Part shown: one piece after another, positions 1-9,028 of the stretch
Layout of the letters: every line of letters begins with the position of its first letter
Numbering within the stretch: position 1 is the stretch's first letter
From: Promethearchaeota archaeon
GTDB taxonomy: Archaea > Asgardarchaeota > Lokiarchaeia > Sigyniarchaeales > SOKP01
Direction: 5' to 3'
Assembly (NCBI GenBank): GCA_030603385.1
Contig: JAUVXW010000030.1
Coordinates: 1 to 57,970, forward strand
Length of the DNA: 57,970 nt
Program-made: the position numbers and the translations under genes
The notes under the pieces: model-generated
The model's database searches: none
What the model saw: the letters and a program-made list of their open reading frames with translations, nothing else
What the model was told of the DNA's origin: nothing

Positions 1-921
1 GCTGGAATTTTTCAATGTCCTCAATGTAGAAAAATAATTAAAGAGAGGGATAAAGAAAGCGCGCAAGAGAAATCAAAAATAGAGAAGGGTGAATTTCAAG
101 ATGGGGATTATTTTCATAAAAATGTAAGTCTAAATAAAAAATATGAAATTTGTGAGAAAGGAATTACTTTAAGTAAAACAGAAAATCGATTATTTGCGGC
201 TTTAATTTGTCATAATGCCTATTTAAAAGAGGAAAAGTATGTTAGATTGTCATGGTGGAAAAATTTACGGCACGCAGGCATGCTTAAAATTTATGATAAA
301 GAAGTACTTAATAATATCATTATTTCTTTAGAAAAATTTGATGAATCTTTTGATGATATTTGGGGTTGGAGTGGAAGTTATGGAAAGCAAGAGCCTAAAT
401 CGGAAGAAGAACTAGAAAAAGAAAAAAATTTGGAAATCATCAAATATAGAATTATCGAAAACAGAACGTGTCCAAAATGTGCAAATAAAATGGATAAAAA
501 GAAGTCCCATTATGAGTGTCAACATTGTGGAGAAATAGTAATATTAGAAGGATATAATCAACCAATTTTTAATGTGGCATCAACAGACCTCGATTTACGC
601 TTTCACGGAAATTTTCCAATAAACTTTTACTTGCCGGTAAGTGGGATAACAGTGAAACGGTTGATGGGTGAATGGAAAGCGTTAGCAGTTATCTATTCGA
701 AAGACAATCCAAACAGAAAATGGTTCAGATTCTATTGGTGGGTACGAGATCTTAGTAATATATTAAAATATGGACAAAGGGAAATGGGGGAAGGGACTCA
801 AATGGGTTGGAAAGCTCAAAGAGGAGTATCATCTCCAAATATCTATGATAAGAAGTTATTAATACCTTTAATTAGCGCTTTAAAAAAAATATCAACAGAA
901 TTAAATTGGAATATTAGTTAA
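1..921 (+). CDS. Double zinc-ribbon protein, 5' end outside window (partial)
   Basis: The frame is open from base 1 to the TAA at 919-921, so the gene begins before the window; the TTG at 247 is internal. At least 306 residues are present. Two treble-clef-like zinc motifs can be seen: CPQC near the left edge, and a full CPKC...CQHC ribbon around 470-530. Between and after them is an alpha/beta region rich in Trp and aromatic residues. I do not recognise the family. It lies 31 bases upstream of the next gene on the same strand and heads the cluster running to 7775, so it is probably co-transcribed with the AAA+ and SMC-like genes. Nucleic-acid binding is only an inference from the ribbons. Confidence 0.7.
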   Translation, partial: AGIFQCPQCRKIIKERDKESAQEKSKIEKGEFQDGDYFHKNVSLNKKYEICEKGITLSKTENRLFAALICHNAYLKEEKYVRLSWWKNLRHAGMLKIYDKEVLNNIIISLEKFDESFDDIWGWSGSYGKQEPKSEEELEKEKNLEIIKYRIIENRTCPKCANKMDKKKSHYECQHCGEIVILEGYNQPIFNVASTDLDLRFHGNFPINFYLPVSGITVKRLMGEWKALAVIYSKDNPNRKWFRFYWWVRDLSNILKYGQREMGEGTQMGWKAQRGVSSPNIYDKKLLIPLISALKKISTELNWNIS

Positions 922-952
922 TAAATTTTTTTTTAAAAATAGAGGAACAAAT

Positions 953-2092
953 ATGGCAGAAGTCCAAGATACAACGTGGAAAATGTTATTGAACGATTTT
1001 GAAAATGGGCTTGAAAAAGCAATAGAAGAGTTGCAGAAAAGAGACGTTGAAAATATTCCAGGAGCTAAAGAAGCACTTATTCAAAGATTAAACAATATGA
1101 AACTTCACTTCCCTAAAAATAATGGGGATATCTTCATGAAATCGATAGATGAAAAAATTCAAAATGCATTTTTTCCAAATACTACAAGTTTTTCTGAAGC
1201 ATTCGAGAAAATATTGAAATCAAGGACTCATGACCAAGATTTCATTATAAATGAATTATTGAATGGATTTGTAACATCAAAAGCAAATGCAATTGCCTTA
1301 GGAACTCAAGGACCAATAATAGATAGGATGGTGGAAGCATTTAGTAAGAGAAACGATTTTCATATTGTTGATCACCAATTTTTTGCTATGTTTGGAGATC
1401 CTAATAAACCTCGACATTATGTAAAAAAGCAACTTGAAGAATTAGTGAATATGTTTGGACTCGTTTCAAAAGAACTTCTAATTGAAAAGGATATAAGGAG
1501 GAGTGAGGAAAAAGTATATACATTTTATACTTTTCCAAGTGAAATTATAAAAATACTTGAAGAAAAATATCTAATTATTGATGACGATTTGGGATATGCT
1601 TATGTTTCGGAAGAATTTGATAGAAATGTGTTTATCTGCATGTTTCTTGCTAATGTTGCCATTCATAGAGATGATATCGATAAAATCGGGGGTTCTTTTA
1701 CTATTAATGGTGTTTCTGCAATTTTTGCACTAATATTGTTGCTAAGTTTTATGCCAAAATTATCAGTAGATGAAACAAATCCTATTTTAAACGATCCCAC
1801 CTTTAAAGCAGACAATATGAGTGTTATTCCAAAATCATGGATGATAAGACAAGTTTTGGAACCTCTGTTTGAACCTCTCATTAAAATTGTAGCATATAGA
1901 GTAGGCGGAGGATTGTGGTTCTCAAAAATTGTTGGTTCTGAAATTAATAAAAAAATTCATAATCAAATAAGATTCCTCCTTAAAGATGTTAATAAATGGA
2001 TTTTAGGGAATTTATGTAGAGTAGAAATACCAATTTTTGTTGAAATATCCAACATTTTTACTGAAATTTTAGTTGGATATGATGAAGAATAA
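953..2092 (+). CDS. Hypothetical helical protein, 379 aa
   Basis: ATG start preceded by an AGAGGA ribosome-binding site. The family is not recognised. The N-terminal ~110 residues look helical and charged. A middle segment (about residues 140-215) has the alternating helix/strand pattern of a winged-helix-like fold. One hydrophobic stretch lies near residues 245-265 (FALILLLSF); it could be a buried helix or a single membrane segment. The gene is second in a co-directional cluster, with short spacing on both sides, so a shared function with the zinc-ribbon protein and the AAA+ ATPase is likely but unproven. Confidence 0.7.
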   Translation: MAEVQDTTWKMLLNDFENGLEKAIEELQKRDVENIPGAKEALIQRLNNMKLHFPKNNGDIFMKSIDEKIQNAFFPNTTSFSEAFEKILKSRTHDQDFIINELLNGFVTSKANAIALGTQGPIIDRMVEAFSKRNDFHIVDHQFFAMFGDPNKPRHYVKKQLEELVNMFGLVSKELLIEKDIRRSEEKVYTFYTFPSEIIKILEEKYLIIDDDLGYAYVSEEFDRNVFICMFLANVAIHRDDIDKIGGSFTINGVSAIFALILLLSFMPKLSVDETNPILNDPTFKADNMSVIPKSWMIRQVLEPLFEPLIKIVAYRVGGGLWFSKIVGSEINKKIHNQIRFLLKDVNKWILGNLCRVEIPIFVEISNIFTEILVGYDEE

Positions 2093-2119
2093 GAGAAAGA
2101 AGAGTTGTATTATTTAAGA

Positions 2120-3418
2120 ATGAGTTATAAAAAAAAATCAACAAGAACTATAAAACATGGAAGAAAAAGAGAAAAATGGACCGATATTCTTCCTAGATAT
2201 TTAACATTTATAACTCATATGCGCCCTATTTTAAGAGAAACTAGAAGAATAATTATTAATTTAGATCCTGATTTATTACTAGATACAGAAATCTTAGATA
2301 AAATCCGTCAGGAGGAAGAGAAAAGAAATATACGTAAGGTTAGAGCACTCTCAGAATTTTCTGCTATGTATAGATCAAATATATATGAAATTATTAAAGA
2401 TTTTATAATAAAATATCGAGATGAAATTCCAATAATAGATATTAAAGACTATATTATAGATTTTCTCCATGAATCTGTAGATGCTTTAAACGTTTTACGA
2501 CATATCACTAATCCTGATGAACTCAATCTAGAAAATACTTATCTTTATCAATTAGTAAAATTCATTGAAGAAAGAATATTGTCAAGAGGTTCAAATCTAA
2601 AAATTATATACGAGAAATTATTAGAAAATTCACCAAATCTTTATGAATGCCAACGCCACATATTGCAATCCCATACATATTATAGAGAAAAATTAGAAAG
2701 TCCAGATAATTTTGAAATTCCAGTCATATCTCCAAAAGTATATCAAATTATCAATAATATAACATCTCTTTATAATCTAGATCCTAATTTTGGGGAGTTT
2801 CCTGAAAAAGAGAATTATGAAATTCCAATGATTTTAAAAAACGATGTATTTTTGCCATACATTGATTCAATTGCGAATGCTGAGGAAGAGGCAATAGAAA
2901 AAATGGCTGAACGCATAGGTTTGCGGTTAATTGATGGCATATTTCTAGCACCACAAGAAGATTTTGTTGAGATTCTATTAGATAATAATTACCTACGTGA
3001 AAATAAGCAAACCGATGGCACTATAAGGCTATTGCCTCAATTTAGCAATGAAACCCTAATAACTTATTATTTAGCATTTGCATCTCAAAGAAGAGGATTT
3101 CTATCAAAAGAACTAGTAAATTGGATTTCAATGAATTTTGCTTTTTTGATTTATATGGGTATTTTAAAATGGAAATTATCTGATGAGAATATTTTTTATG
3201 CAATTTTTAAAGACTTACAAACAAATGAGAAGATTCTTCCTTATTTAATGAAACTTATATGTTTTCCTAATTATCTAGGAGTAGATAAGATGAAAATTCG
3301 AGATTCTATTCAATATCGGAAAGAAATTTTTAATTTTATAGGTTCTCAAATTGATAATCTTAAAGAATTTATTAATGAAATTGCTGTATTCTGTAAAAAG
3401 TTTGAAAGTAGAAAATAA
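2120..3418 (+). CDS. Hypothetical helical protein, ~432 aa
   Basis: I chose the ATG at 2120 (M-S-Y-K, basic N-terminus) over the TTG at 2105. The start follows the previous stop by 27 bases. The protein is almost entirely predicted helix, with a very basic first 30 residues (KKKSTRT...GRKREK) that could contact nucleic acid. No catalytic motif or membrane helix is apparent, and I do not recognise the family. It lies between the 379-aa protein and the AAA+ ATPase, all on the plus strand with small gaps, consistent with one transcript. A structural or scaffold role in the cluster is a guess. Confidence 0.7.
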   Translation: MSYKKKSTRTIKHGRKREKWTDILPRYLTFITHMRPILRETRRIIINLDPDLLLDTEILDKIRQEEEKRNIRKVRALSEFSAMYRSNIYEIIKDFIIKYRDEIPIIDIKDYIIDFLHESVDALNVLRHITNPDELNLENTYLYQLVKFIEERILSRGSNLKIIYEKLLENSPNLYECQRHILQSHTYYREKLESPDNFEIPVISPKVYQIINNITSLYNLDPNFGEFPEKENYEIPMILKNDVFLPYIDSIANAEEEAIEKMAERIGLRLIDGIFLAPQEDFVEILLDNNYLRENKQTDGTIRLLPQFSNETLITYYLAFASQRRGFLSKELVNWISMNFAFLIYMGILKWKLSDENIFYAIFKDLQTNEKILPYLMKLICFPNYLGVDKMKIRDSIQYRKEIFNFIGSQIDNLKEFINEIAVFCKKFESRK

Positions 3419-3573
3419 AAATAAAATTTTAAGCGAGTTGAGAGAAAGTTAGTAAAAAAAATGATGAAAATGAAGTAAAAATTACCTATACAGATGATAT
3501 AATTAAAGAACGTCTTGGTAAATATGGTGCTGTTTATCTTTCAGTAGATATAAAAGAATCTGTAGAAGATATT

Positions 3574-4557
3574 TTGGGTAATGAAGTAAAAAAAGAATTA
3601 CTAGATGATTTTTTCAAAGCCTTAATAAAATATGAGGAGTTTAAAGAACAATTAAAAGAAACAAAACTCACTCCCAATTTAACGGTACTTCTATATGGAC
3701 CTCCTGGTACTGGTAAAACTTCCTTAACAAGAGGATTTGCAAAAAAATATGATATACCTATATGTATTGTAGAATCTGATAGGCTTGTATCACCATTGTT
3801 AGGGGATACAATAAAAAACATTAGAGGTGTTGTTGAACTGGCAGCAGATATTTCAAAAGAGAGAGGGGCATTTATCCTATTTTTTGATGAACTTGATGCA
3901 ATAGGTTCAGAAAGGTCAAACATTCATGAGGTTGGAGAAATTAAAAGAGCGGTAATTTCTTTTCTACAAGTTATTGACAGAATTAATTATGAAGGTGTCC
4001 CATTAGCAATCTTTGGTGCGACTAATCATCAACATCAGCTTGATTCTGCGATTTGGCGCCGTTTCACATTCCATTTTGAATTCGATTTCCCTAATTATCA
4101 CCTACGCAAACAAATTATTGAATCTTTCATCAATAAGATAAAAAAAGCAAAAATAGGTGTTGATAACTCAATATTTTCGAATTTAAACAATGAATACAAA
4201 GAAATTCACGCGATTGCTAAAGAATTAGAGAATAAATTAGGGCGAAAAATTTCTGAGTTTGATGATAATGTTTTATGGGAAGAAATTAGTAAAAAAAGTA
4301 AGATAGATGGGCTTTTAAAGTTAACATATGGATACTCTGGTTCTGATATTGAAAGAGGAACTAGAGTTGCATTATTTAAAGCCATTAGTACAGAACTGCT
4401 TACTTATGATATGTTTTTTAATTCATTACGACTAGTTGGCGGTACAGCCATCCATGTTGAAAGACAAGATGTTTTAAGTAGTACTAAAATCCGTGCTAAC
4501 AGAACTAAAATTAGCGAGGAAAGAAGAAAAAGGTTACCCAGTCCCCCAGAAATTTAA
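3574..4557 (+). CDS. AAA+ family ATPase
   Basis: A classical AAA ATPase. Walker A is GPPGTGKTS (about residues 42-50), Walker B is ILFFDELDA (~100-108), sensor 1 is FGATN, the arginine finger region is AIWRRF, and the C-terminal lid contains GYSGSDIE, typical of FtsH/Vps4/CDC48-like members. Substrate remodelling by ATP hydrolysis is expected. The first canonical start is TTG 3574, but the frame is open and coding-like from 3442 (for example RLGKYGAVYLSVDI). The true N-terminus is therefore probably about 40 residues longer and may use a non-standard start such as GTT 3448. The gene is flanked by unknown genes of the same cluster; its partner may be the downstream SMC-like coiled-coil protein. 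Confidence 0.85.
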   Translation: MGNEVKKELLDDFFKALIKYEEFKEQLKETKLTPNLTVLLYGPPGTGKTSLTRGFAKKYDIPICIVESDRLVSPLLGDTIKNIRGVVELAADISKERGAFILFFDELDAIGSERSNIHEVGEIKRAVISFLQVIDRINYEGVPLAIFGATNHQHQLDSAIWRRFTFHFEFDFPNYHLRKQIIESFINKIKKAKIGVDNSIFSNLNNEYKEIHAIAKELENKLGRKISEFDDNVLWEEISKKSKIDGLLKLTYGYSGSDIERGTRVALFKAISTELLTYDMFFNSLRLVGGTAIHVERQDVLSSTKIRANRTKISEERRKRLPSPPEI

Positions 4558-4594
4558 TAAAAAGAAAATCTAAATATAAATCTTTTAATCAAAT

Positions 4595-5635
4595 ATGATA
4601 GGAAGCCAATTGTTCAATCTTGAAAAAATTAAGGACTTTACATCCTCAATAGATGTGCTTCAAGCAAAAATTTATCAATTAAATGAAGATTCTGTAAATG
4701 TTAAAGCTTTCAAGCAGTCAGTAATTCACAATTTTACTAATAAAGATTTCCTTTCTCAAATTGAAGAAATAACAAATTTGATGAGTGATATAAAAAATAT
4801 TTTAGAAAATATATCAAATCATAATATAAGCAGTTTCTTAAGTCTTCAAGAGTGTCTGATCAAAAAATATAAAGAAAAAAATCAAGAGAAATTAAAAAAA
4901 CTAAGATTAAATCAAGGACTATTAAGAGAAATTGGATTATATTTGATTGAAAAAAGAGAAATTAATAAGACTATTCATGAGATATCATATGTCCCTTCAA
5001 TAGAAGTTGCTCAATGGTTAGAAATCTTAGATTCTTTAAAACAAAACTCACTATTTTTAAGAACTATAAAAAAAATTGAGCAATACTATGAAAATTTAAT
5101 TCAAGATAAACTCAAATTAGAATTAAGTAAAATACCTAAAGATGCTGGTATATCGTTAATAAAAGACTTTGAAGCTGTCTTTCTCGAAGATCCAAATATC
5201 ACTTTTACAGAATTTCTTCAAGATTTCGAAAGTAAATTAACCCAAAAAGAACTGAAGACAAAAAAAGAATTTATAGCAAAAGTAAAAAAGAGAGAAGAAT
5301 TAGAAAAATTGAAAAAGAAACAAGAAGAACAAAAAGAAGCTTATAATGACTACTTAAAATTATCTGATAAAGCATTTGAGAGAAAAACTCGTAAAAAGGC
5401 TAGAGAGAAATTGAGCAATATAATAACCACGGATAAAGAAACGAAAAAAATAGAAATTAGTGATGAAGTTTCGGAAAAAATCGAGAAATTTAAATCTAAA
5501 TTAGACAAGAGTTTTGAGGCAAAATATTTAATTCAGAAAGATGATGAAATAGATCCTCTTGATTTAATTAGGGAAAGGAAAATCAAAAAAGAAAAGGAGT
5601 ATAAGAAATATCAGGATCATTTTGAAAAAACTTAA
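4595..5635 (+). CDS. Coiled-coil protein, 346 aa
   Basis: The protein is Lys/Glu-rich and nearly all helical. A long charged coiled coil starts near residue 215 and runs to the C-terminus (repeated KKREELEKLKKKQEEQ-like heptads). The N-terminal 200 residues form a less charged helical region. There is no enzyme motif and I do not recognise a family. It starts at ATG 4595, 37 bases after the AAA+ gene, and ends 23 bases before the likely start of the SMC-like gene, so it should be in the same transcript. A kleisin-like or tether role next to an SMC-like protein is conceivable but not supported by any motif. Confidence 0.7.
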   Translation: MIGSQLFNLEKIKDFTSSIDVLQAKIYQLNEDSVNVKAFKQSVIHNFTNKDFLSQIEEITNLMSDIKNILENISNHNISSFLSLQECLIKKYKEKNQEKLKKLRLNQGLLREIGLYLIEKREINKTIHEISYVPSIEVAQWLEILDSLKQNSLFLRTIKKIEQYYENLIQDKLKLELSKIPKDAGISLIKDFEAVFLEDPNITFTEFLQDFESKLTQKELKTKKEFIAKVKKREELEKLKKKQEEQKEAYNDYLKLSDKAFERKTRKKAREKLSNIITTDKETKKIEISDEVSEKIEKFKSKLDKSFEAKYLIQKDDEIDPLDLIRERKIKKEKEYKKYQDHFEKT

Positions 5636-5658
5636 ATCATAAATTAAAGGGCTTTAAG

Positions 5659-7272
5659 ATTTCAGCAAAAAATTTTAATATTTTCATTGGTTCTAAAGAA
5701 ATTTCAATTCAAGATCGATATACGGTAATAAAGGGAAGATTTAAAAAAAATATGGTAAAAAGTCTTAAAAATGAAGTCTTCTCTGAAATTCTTGAGAATT
5801 TAGATCTAATTCCATTAAAAAAATTCATTGGAATCTATTTGGAGCGATTAGATAACTCCAGTAATTTAGAAAAAGGTTTAGCTTTGATAAGACTTCTTAA
5901 TGAATTTCATGATCTTATGAAAAAAAACATTGAAATTGTCTCGCAGTACAGTGAAATTCTAGAATCCGTCATATCACTTCTCAGATTTAATTCCCTTCTA
6001 AAAGAAAAAGAAAATTTTTTAATAGAATTAGAAATAACGGAAGAATATAAAAAATCTAGTGATAATGCTGCAATTTCTGATTTGCTAAAAAAGTTAAATA
6101 AGTCTATAAATGATAATAAAAAGAAATTAAAATACCTTGAAGAAGACTATTCTCAACGAAAGAATCAAATCGACCAGATTAATAAAACTATCAAAAATTA
6201 TGAGTTAAAAGTTAAAGATTTAACAAAACAGAAAAAAGAATTTTTCAGTCAAATTAATAAAATAACTCGTGAGATGTCTGGAAGTCCTATTAAGGAAAAA
6301 GAAGAATCAAATCTATTTCCCGAAATTGATGATAGTTTAACGAATTCTCAAAAAATAAAAGCATTTCAGAAGAAAGCAAAAGATGTTCAAAGTGAAATTA
6401 ATGAATTTAATCTGAAAATAGGTGAAACTAAATTGAAGTTCAATGAATTTAACCCACTTTATGAAATATATAAACGGGATTATGAAAAACTTAAAGAAAT
6501 GATTAAAACGGATGAACAGAGAGTTGAAGACTTACAAGTTGAACTTAAAGATAATCTCATGGAAAATGAAAATGGATCTCATAAAAACTTTAATGGAATT
6601 GATTTGAAATTAGTAAGATCGAAACAAGATATCGAGGATGACATTAAAAAAACTGACGAGGAATTGAAAATAATTTCAATTCCAGGGGATCTATGTAATC
6701 TTCAGAATCCAGAAGATTTATCTAGAATAAAAGAGAAATTAAATGATAATTTTAATAACTTGAAAATTCATAAGAGTGAAATTAAAATCGAAAAAAATGA
6801 AGGACAAATTAGAGAAACTTTTGAATCTTTTCAAAGATTAGAGATTATCATTGATGAACTTGAATCTTTAATTAATAAATTCTTACAAGAGATTAATTTA
6901 AGATCAAATTTTAGCATTCATTTAAGTAATGATAATAAGAGTTTTTTTATAAAAATTGGATTTATTCGAAATAATCGAGAGAAAATTACTTTTAACGAGT
7001 TAACTACACCTGAGAAGATATTTTTTATTATCATATATTATATTTCAATAGAACTCCAAGTTAAAAATGATAATATAATCTTTTCAAATTTGTTTATTCC
7101 AAGTATTTATAATAAAGCAGGATCAATTTTCAGGACAATTAGAAAAATCTTACCTCTTTTTGAAAACGAGGAAGATCTTACTAATTTTAATTTGATTTTT
7201 ATTCTTTCAAATTTAGAAATGAAAAAAGAAATAAAAAATTTAAAAATAATAACGATTCAAGCAAATGGGTGA
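5659..7272 (+). CDS. Degenerate SMC/Rad50-like coiled-coil protein, likely AUU start
   Basis: The first ATG (5752) seems internal. Codons upstream read ISAKNFNIFIGSKEISIQ, then YTVIKGRF, which resembles the N-terminal lobe of SMC heads (NF..F.G...I....TVI.G). At the Walker A position there is GRFKKNMVKS instead of GPNGSGKS, so the P-loop is degenerate. Residues ~110-300 are coiled coil. The C-terminal part has a signature-like NELTTPEKIFF and a Walker-B-like NIIFSNLF without Asp-Glu. It therefore looks like an SMC-related protein that lost ATPase function. No ATG/GTG/TTG exists in frame between 5626 and 5751; ATT 5659 is the best start, with AAAGGG seven bases upstream. The stop overlaps the next gene (GTGA). 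Confidence 0.6.
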   Translation: MSAKNFNIFIGSKEISIQDRYTVIKGRFKKNMVKSLKNEVFSEILENLDLIPLKKFIGIYLERLDNSSNLEKGLALIRLLNEFHDLMKKNIEIVSQYSEILESVISLLRFNSLLKEKENFLIELEITEEYKKSSDNAAISDLLKKLNKSINDNKKKLKYLEEDYSQRKNQIDQINKTIKNYELKVKDLTKQKKEFFSQINKITREMSGSPIKEKEESNLFPEIDDSLTNSQKIKAFQKKAKDVQSEINEFNLKIGETKLKFNEFNPLYEIYKRDYEKLKEMIKTDEQRVEDLQVELKDNLMENENGSHKNFNGIDLKLVRSKQDIEDDIKKTDEELKIISIPGDLCNLQNPEDLSRIKEKLNDNFNNLKIHKSEIKIEKNEGQIRETFESFQRLEIIIDELESLINKFLQEINLRSNFSIHLSNDNKSFFIKIGFIRNNREKITFNELTTPEKIFFIIIYYISIELQVKNDNIIFSNLFIPSIYNKAGSIFRTIRKILPLFENEEDLTNFNLIFILSNLEMKKEIKNLKIITIQANG

Positions 7273-7775
7273 TACTAATAATGGAAATAAAAGAAATCGA
7301 AGAAGTAATAATAAATATTACCAAAATCATTTTAACTAATCCTCAAAAGATGATGAGAGAAGAAGATCTTAAGAATTTAAGCAAAGATTTAAATTTTAAA
7401 CAAGTTATAAGTGAAGTCTATGTGAATTTAAAAAATATTGGTTTTGAACTAATTAAAACTAAATTTCTTGGACAAACTTTTTATATTTTAACATCCGAGG
7501 GTAAAGATGATAATGTTACACCTTCTCAATATGGTACTTTAGCGTTAATAGTAGCTTTAAGCAAAGAAGTTGATGAGAATATAAAAATTGAAGATTTAAA
7601 AGAAATATTTAACGAAATATGGGATACTGATATTCAATTTCTAATCGAGAATGATTATATAAGAAAATTCGATGAGTTAGGAATAATAAGAGTGGCACCC
7701 TTAGGAAAAGCCATCATGAAAAACATCATTGTAGATATACAGCTGAAAAACCTGTTGAATTTGTTTAAAGAATAA
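7269..7775 (+). CDS. Small alpha/beta protein, possibly winged-helix
   Basis: The GTG start at 7269 overlaps the TGA of the SMC-like gene (GTGA), which implies translational coupling; an ATG alternative lies at 7281. The protein is 168 aa. The first ~80 residues have a helix-helix-strand-strand pattern (KNLSKDLNFKQVISEVY...FELIKTKFLGQTFYILT) compatible with a winged helix. The second half repeats a similar pattern (LALIVALSKEVDENI...DYIRKFDELGIIRVAP). Two tandem winged-helix domains would be the size and position of MukE/ScpB-type partners of SMC proteins; this parallel is inference from layout and fold pattern only. Confidence 0.65.
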   Translation: MILIMEIKEIEEVIINITKIILTNPQKMMREEDLKNLSKDLNFKQVISEVYVNLKNIGFELIKTKFLGQTFYILTSEGKDDNVTPSQYGTLALIVALSKEVDENIKIEDLKEIFNEIWDTDIQFLIENDYIRKFDELGIIRVAPLGKAIMKNIIVDIQLKNLLNLFKE

Positions 7776-7798
7776 AATTAATTAAAAAATAAAAAAAA

Positions 7799-8215
7799 TT
7801 AATCTTCTAAATCCATTTTAAATTGTTCATAAATTTTTCTAACTCTATCTGCTGAAGGACCTTCTCCTCGTACTCCTTTCTCATCTACAAGTATTTTCCC
7901 ACTTAATATTGATATAATATTTTGATCTTCAATATAATTAACATGACCTTTTGAGAATATTGTAGCAATGCGTTCGCTGAGTGCAACCATAGGGAAAGGT
8001 TCTTCTTCCAAACTCACGAAGTTGTAAAAAGTATTTCTTATAAACAGCTTTGGGAATAACTTGCTTTTTTCATTTTTCGCATTAACTAGAATAAGGTTTG
8101 AATCCTCTGAAATTCCCATTAATTTTCCCACAAAAAACTTATCCTTATTAATGTATACCTTAACGATTTTATCAATTAAAGATCCTAACTCAGTATTATA
8201 TTGCCTTATTGACAT
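7799..8215 (-). CDS. Sm-like archaeal protein with C-terminal extension (SmAP3-like)
   Basis: The N-terminal ~70 residues match an Sm/Lsm fold: KVYINKDKFFVGKLMGISEDSNLILVNA has the Sm1 pattern of a bent five-stranded sheet with a GKL...D.NL core. A ~60-residue C-terminal domain follows (SADRVRKIYEQFKMDLE at the end), as in the archaeal SmAP3 type rather than the short SmAP1/2. It probably forms ring oligomers that bind RNA. The gene is convergent with the 168-aa gene upstream and lies in front of hypB in the minus-strand direction. The ATG is at 8215, near the end of the gap to hypB. Confidence 0.65.
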   Translation of the reverse strand: MSIRQYNTELGSLIDKIVKVYINKDKFFVGKLMGISEDSNLILVNAKNEKSKLFPKLFIRNTFYNFVSLEEEPFPMVALSERIATIFSKGHVNYIEDQNIISILSGKILVDEKGVRGEGPSADRVRKIYEQFKMDLED

Positions 8216-8275
8216 GATATATCAGAACTATTTTCCTTAATAATAATATTATATTCTTTTACTTTTATTCTTAAT

Positions 8276-8932
8276 TTATTCAATTATCTCATTTATTAGT
8301 TGAGGGATATTTTCTCCAGTTAAAGCACTTGTTGTAATAATCTTAAGGTTTGGATTAATCTTTTTCGCGTCCGCAACCATTTCCTCTAAATTAATGTCTA
8401 TAACATCAAGTAGATCAATTTTATTGATAACCGCAACATCAGAGGATTTAAACAATAGAGGGTGTTTTTTTATCACCCATTCACCTTCGGTAATAGAAAC
8501 TATAACAACTCGTTTATCAGTGCCTAAGATAAAATCAGATGGACAAATTAGATTTCCTACGTTCTCTATAAAGAGAAGATTAGTTTGATGTAAATCGTAA
8601 TTTTTTATCACTTGAGAAATATGATAAGAATTAAGAGCACACTCTCGACCTGTATTAATCTGTATTGTGTTTACCCCATGTTTTTCAATCCTGTCAGCAT
8701 CAACTCTTGTGGTTACATCACCATTAACGACAAGAATCCTATATTCTTTTGATATTTCTTTTACAATGCTCTCAATGATTGCTGTTTTTCCCGCACCAAT
8801 TGCTCCTACAAAATCAACGGATTTTATTTTAAGTTCCTTTAAAATTTTCCTATTTTGCTCAGCTAAATTATCGTTATTTGCAATTAAATCTTCATTCAAT
8901 TCAATGATTCGTGAAGTTTCTCTTTCAGGCAT
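8276..8932 (-). CDS. hypB: Hydrogenase/urease maturation GTPase HypB
   Basis: A SIMIBI-class GTPase that inserts nickel during NiFe-hydrogenase maturation. The P-loop VGAIGAGKTA lies at about residues 42-51, followed by the conserved NGDVTTRVDADRI segment, then INTGRECALNSY (metal/G-domain Cys), FIENVGNLICPSDF (Walker B/G3 region with the HypB Cys-Pro), and the base-recognition motif NKIDL. The length (218 aa) is normal for archaeal HypB, without the His-rich N-terminus. No other hyp genes occur here, but its presence indicates a NiFe hydrogenase elsewhere in the genome. Confidence 0.93.
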   Translation of the reverse strand: MPERETSRIIELNEDLIANNDNLAEQNRKILKELKIKSVDFVGAIGAGKTAIIESIVKEISKEYRILVVNGDVTTRVDADRIEKHGVNTIQINTGRECALNSYHISQVIKNYDLHQTNLLFIENVGNLICPSDFILGTDKRVVIVSITEGEWVIKKHPLLFKSSDVAVINKIDLLDVIDINLEEMVADAKKINPNLKIITTSALTGENIPQLINEIIE

Positions 8933-9028
8933 TATAGAATATCAAAAAATATGACATAATTAATTGAAATATGAAGATAAAGTCTTTTTCATTGATAATT
9001 TTTATCAATTTTATGTATAGTTAGATTA

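Noticed and set aside
2101..2119. TTG 2105 as the start of the 437-codon frame
   Set aside because: ATG 2120 gives the typical M-S start; the five extra residues carry no evidence.
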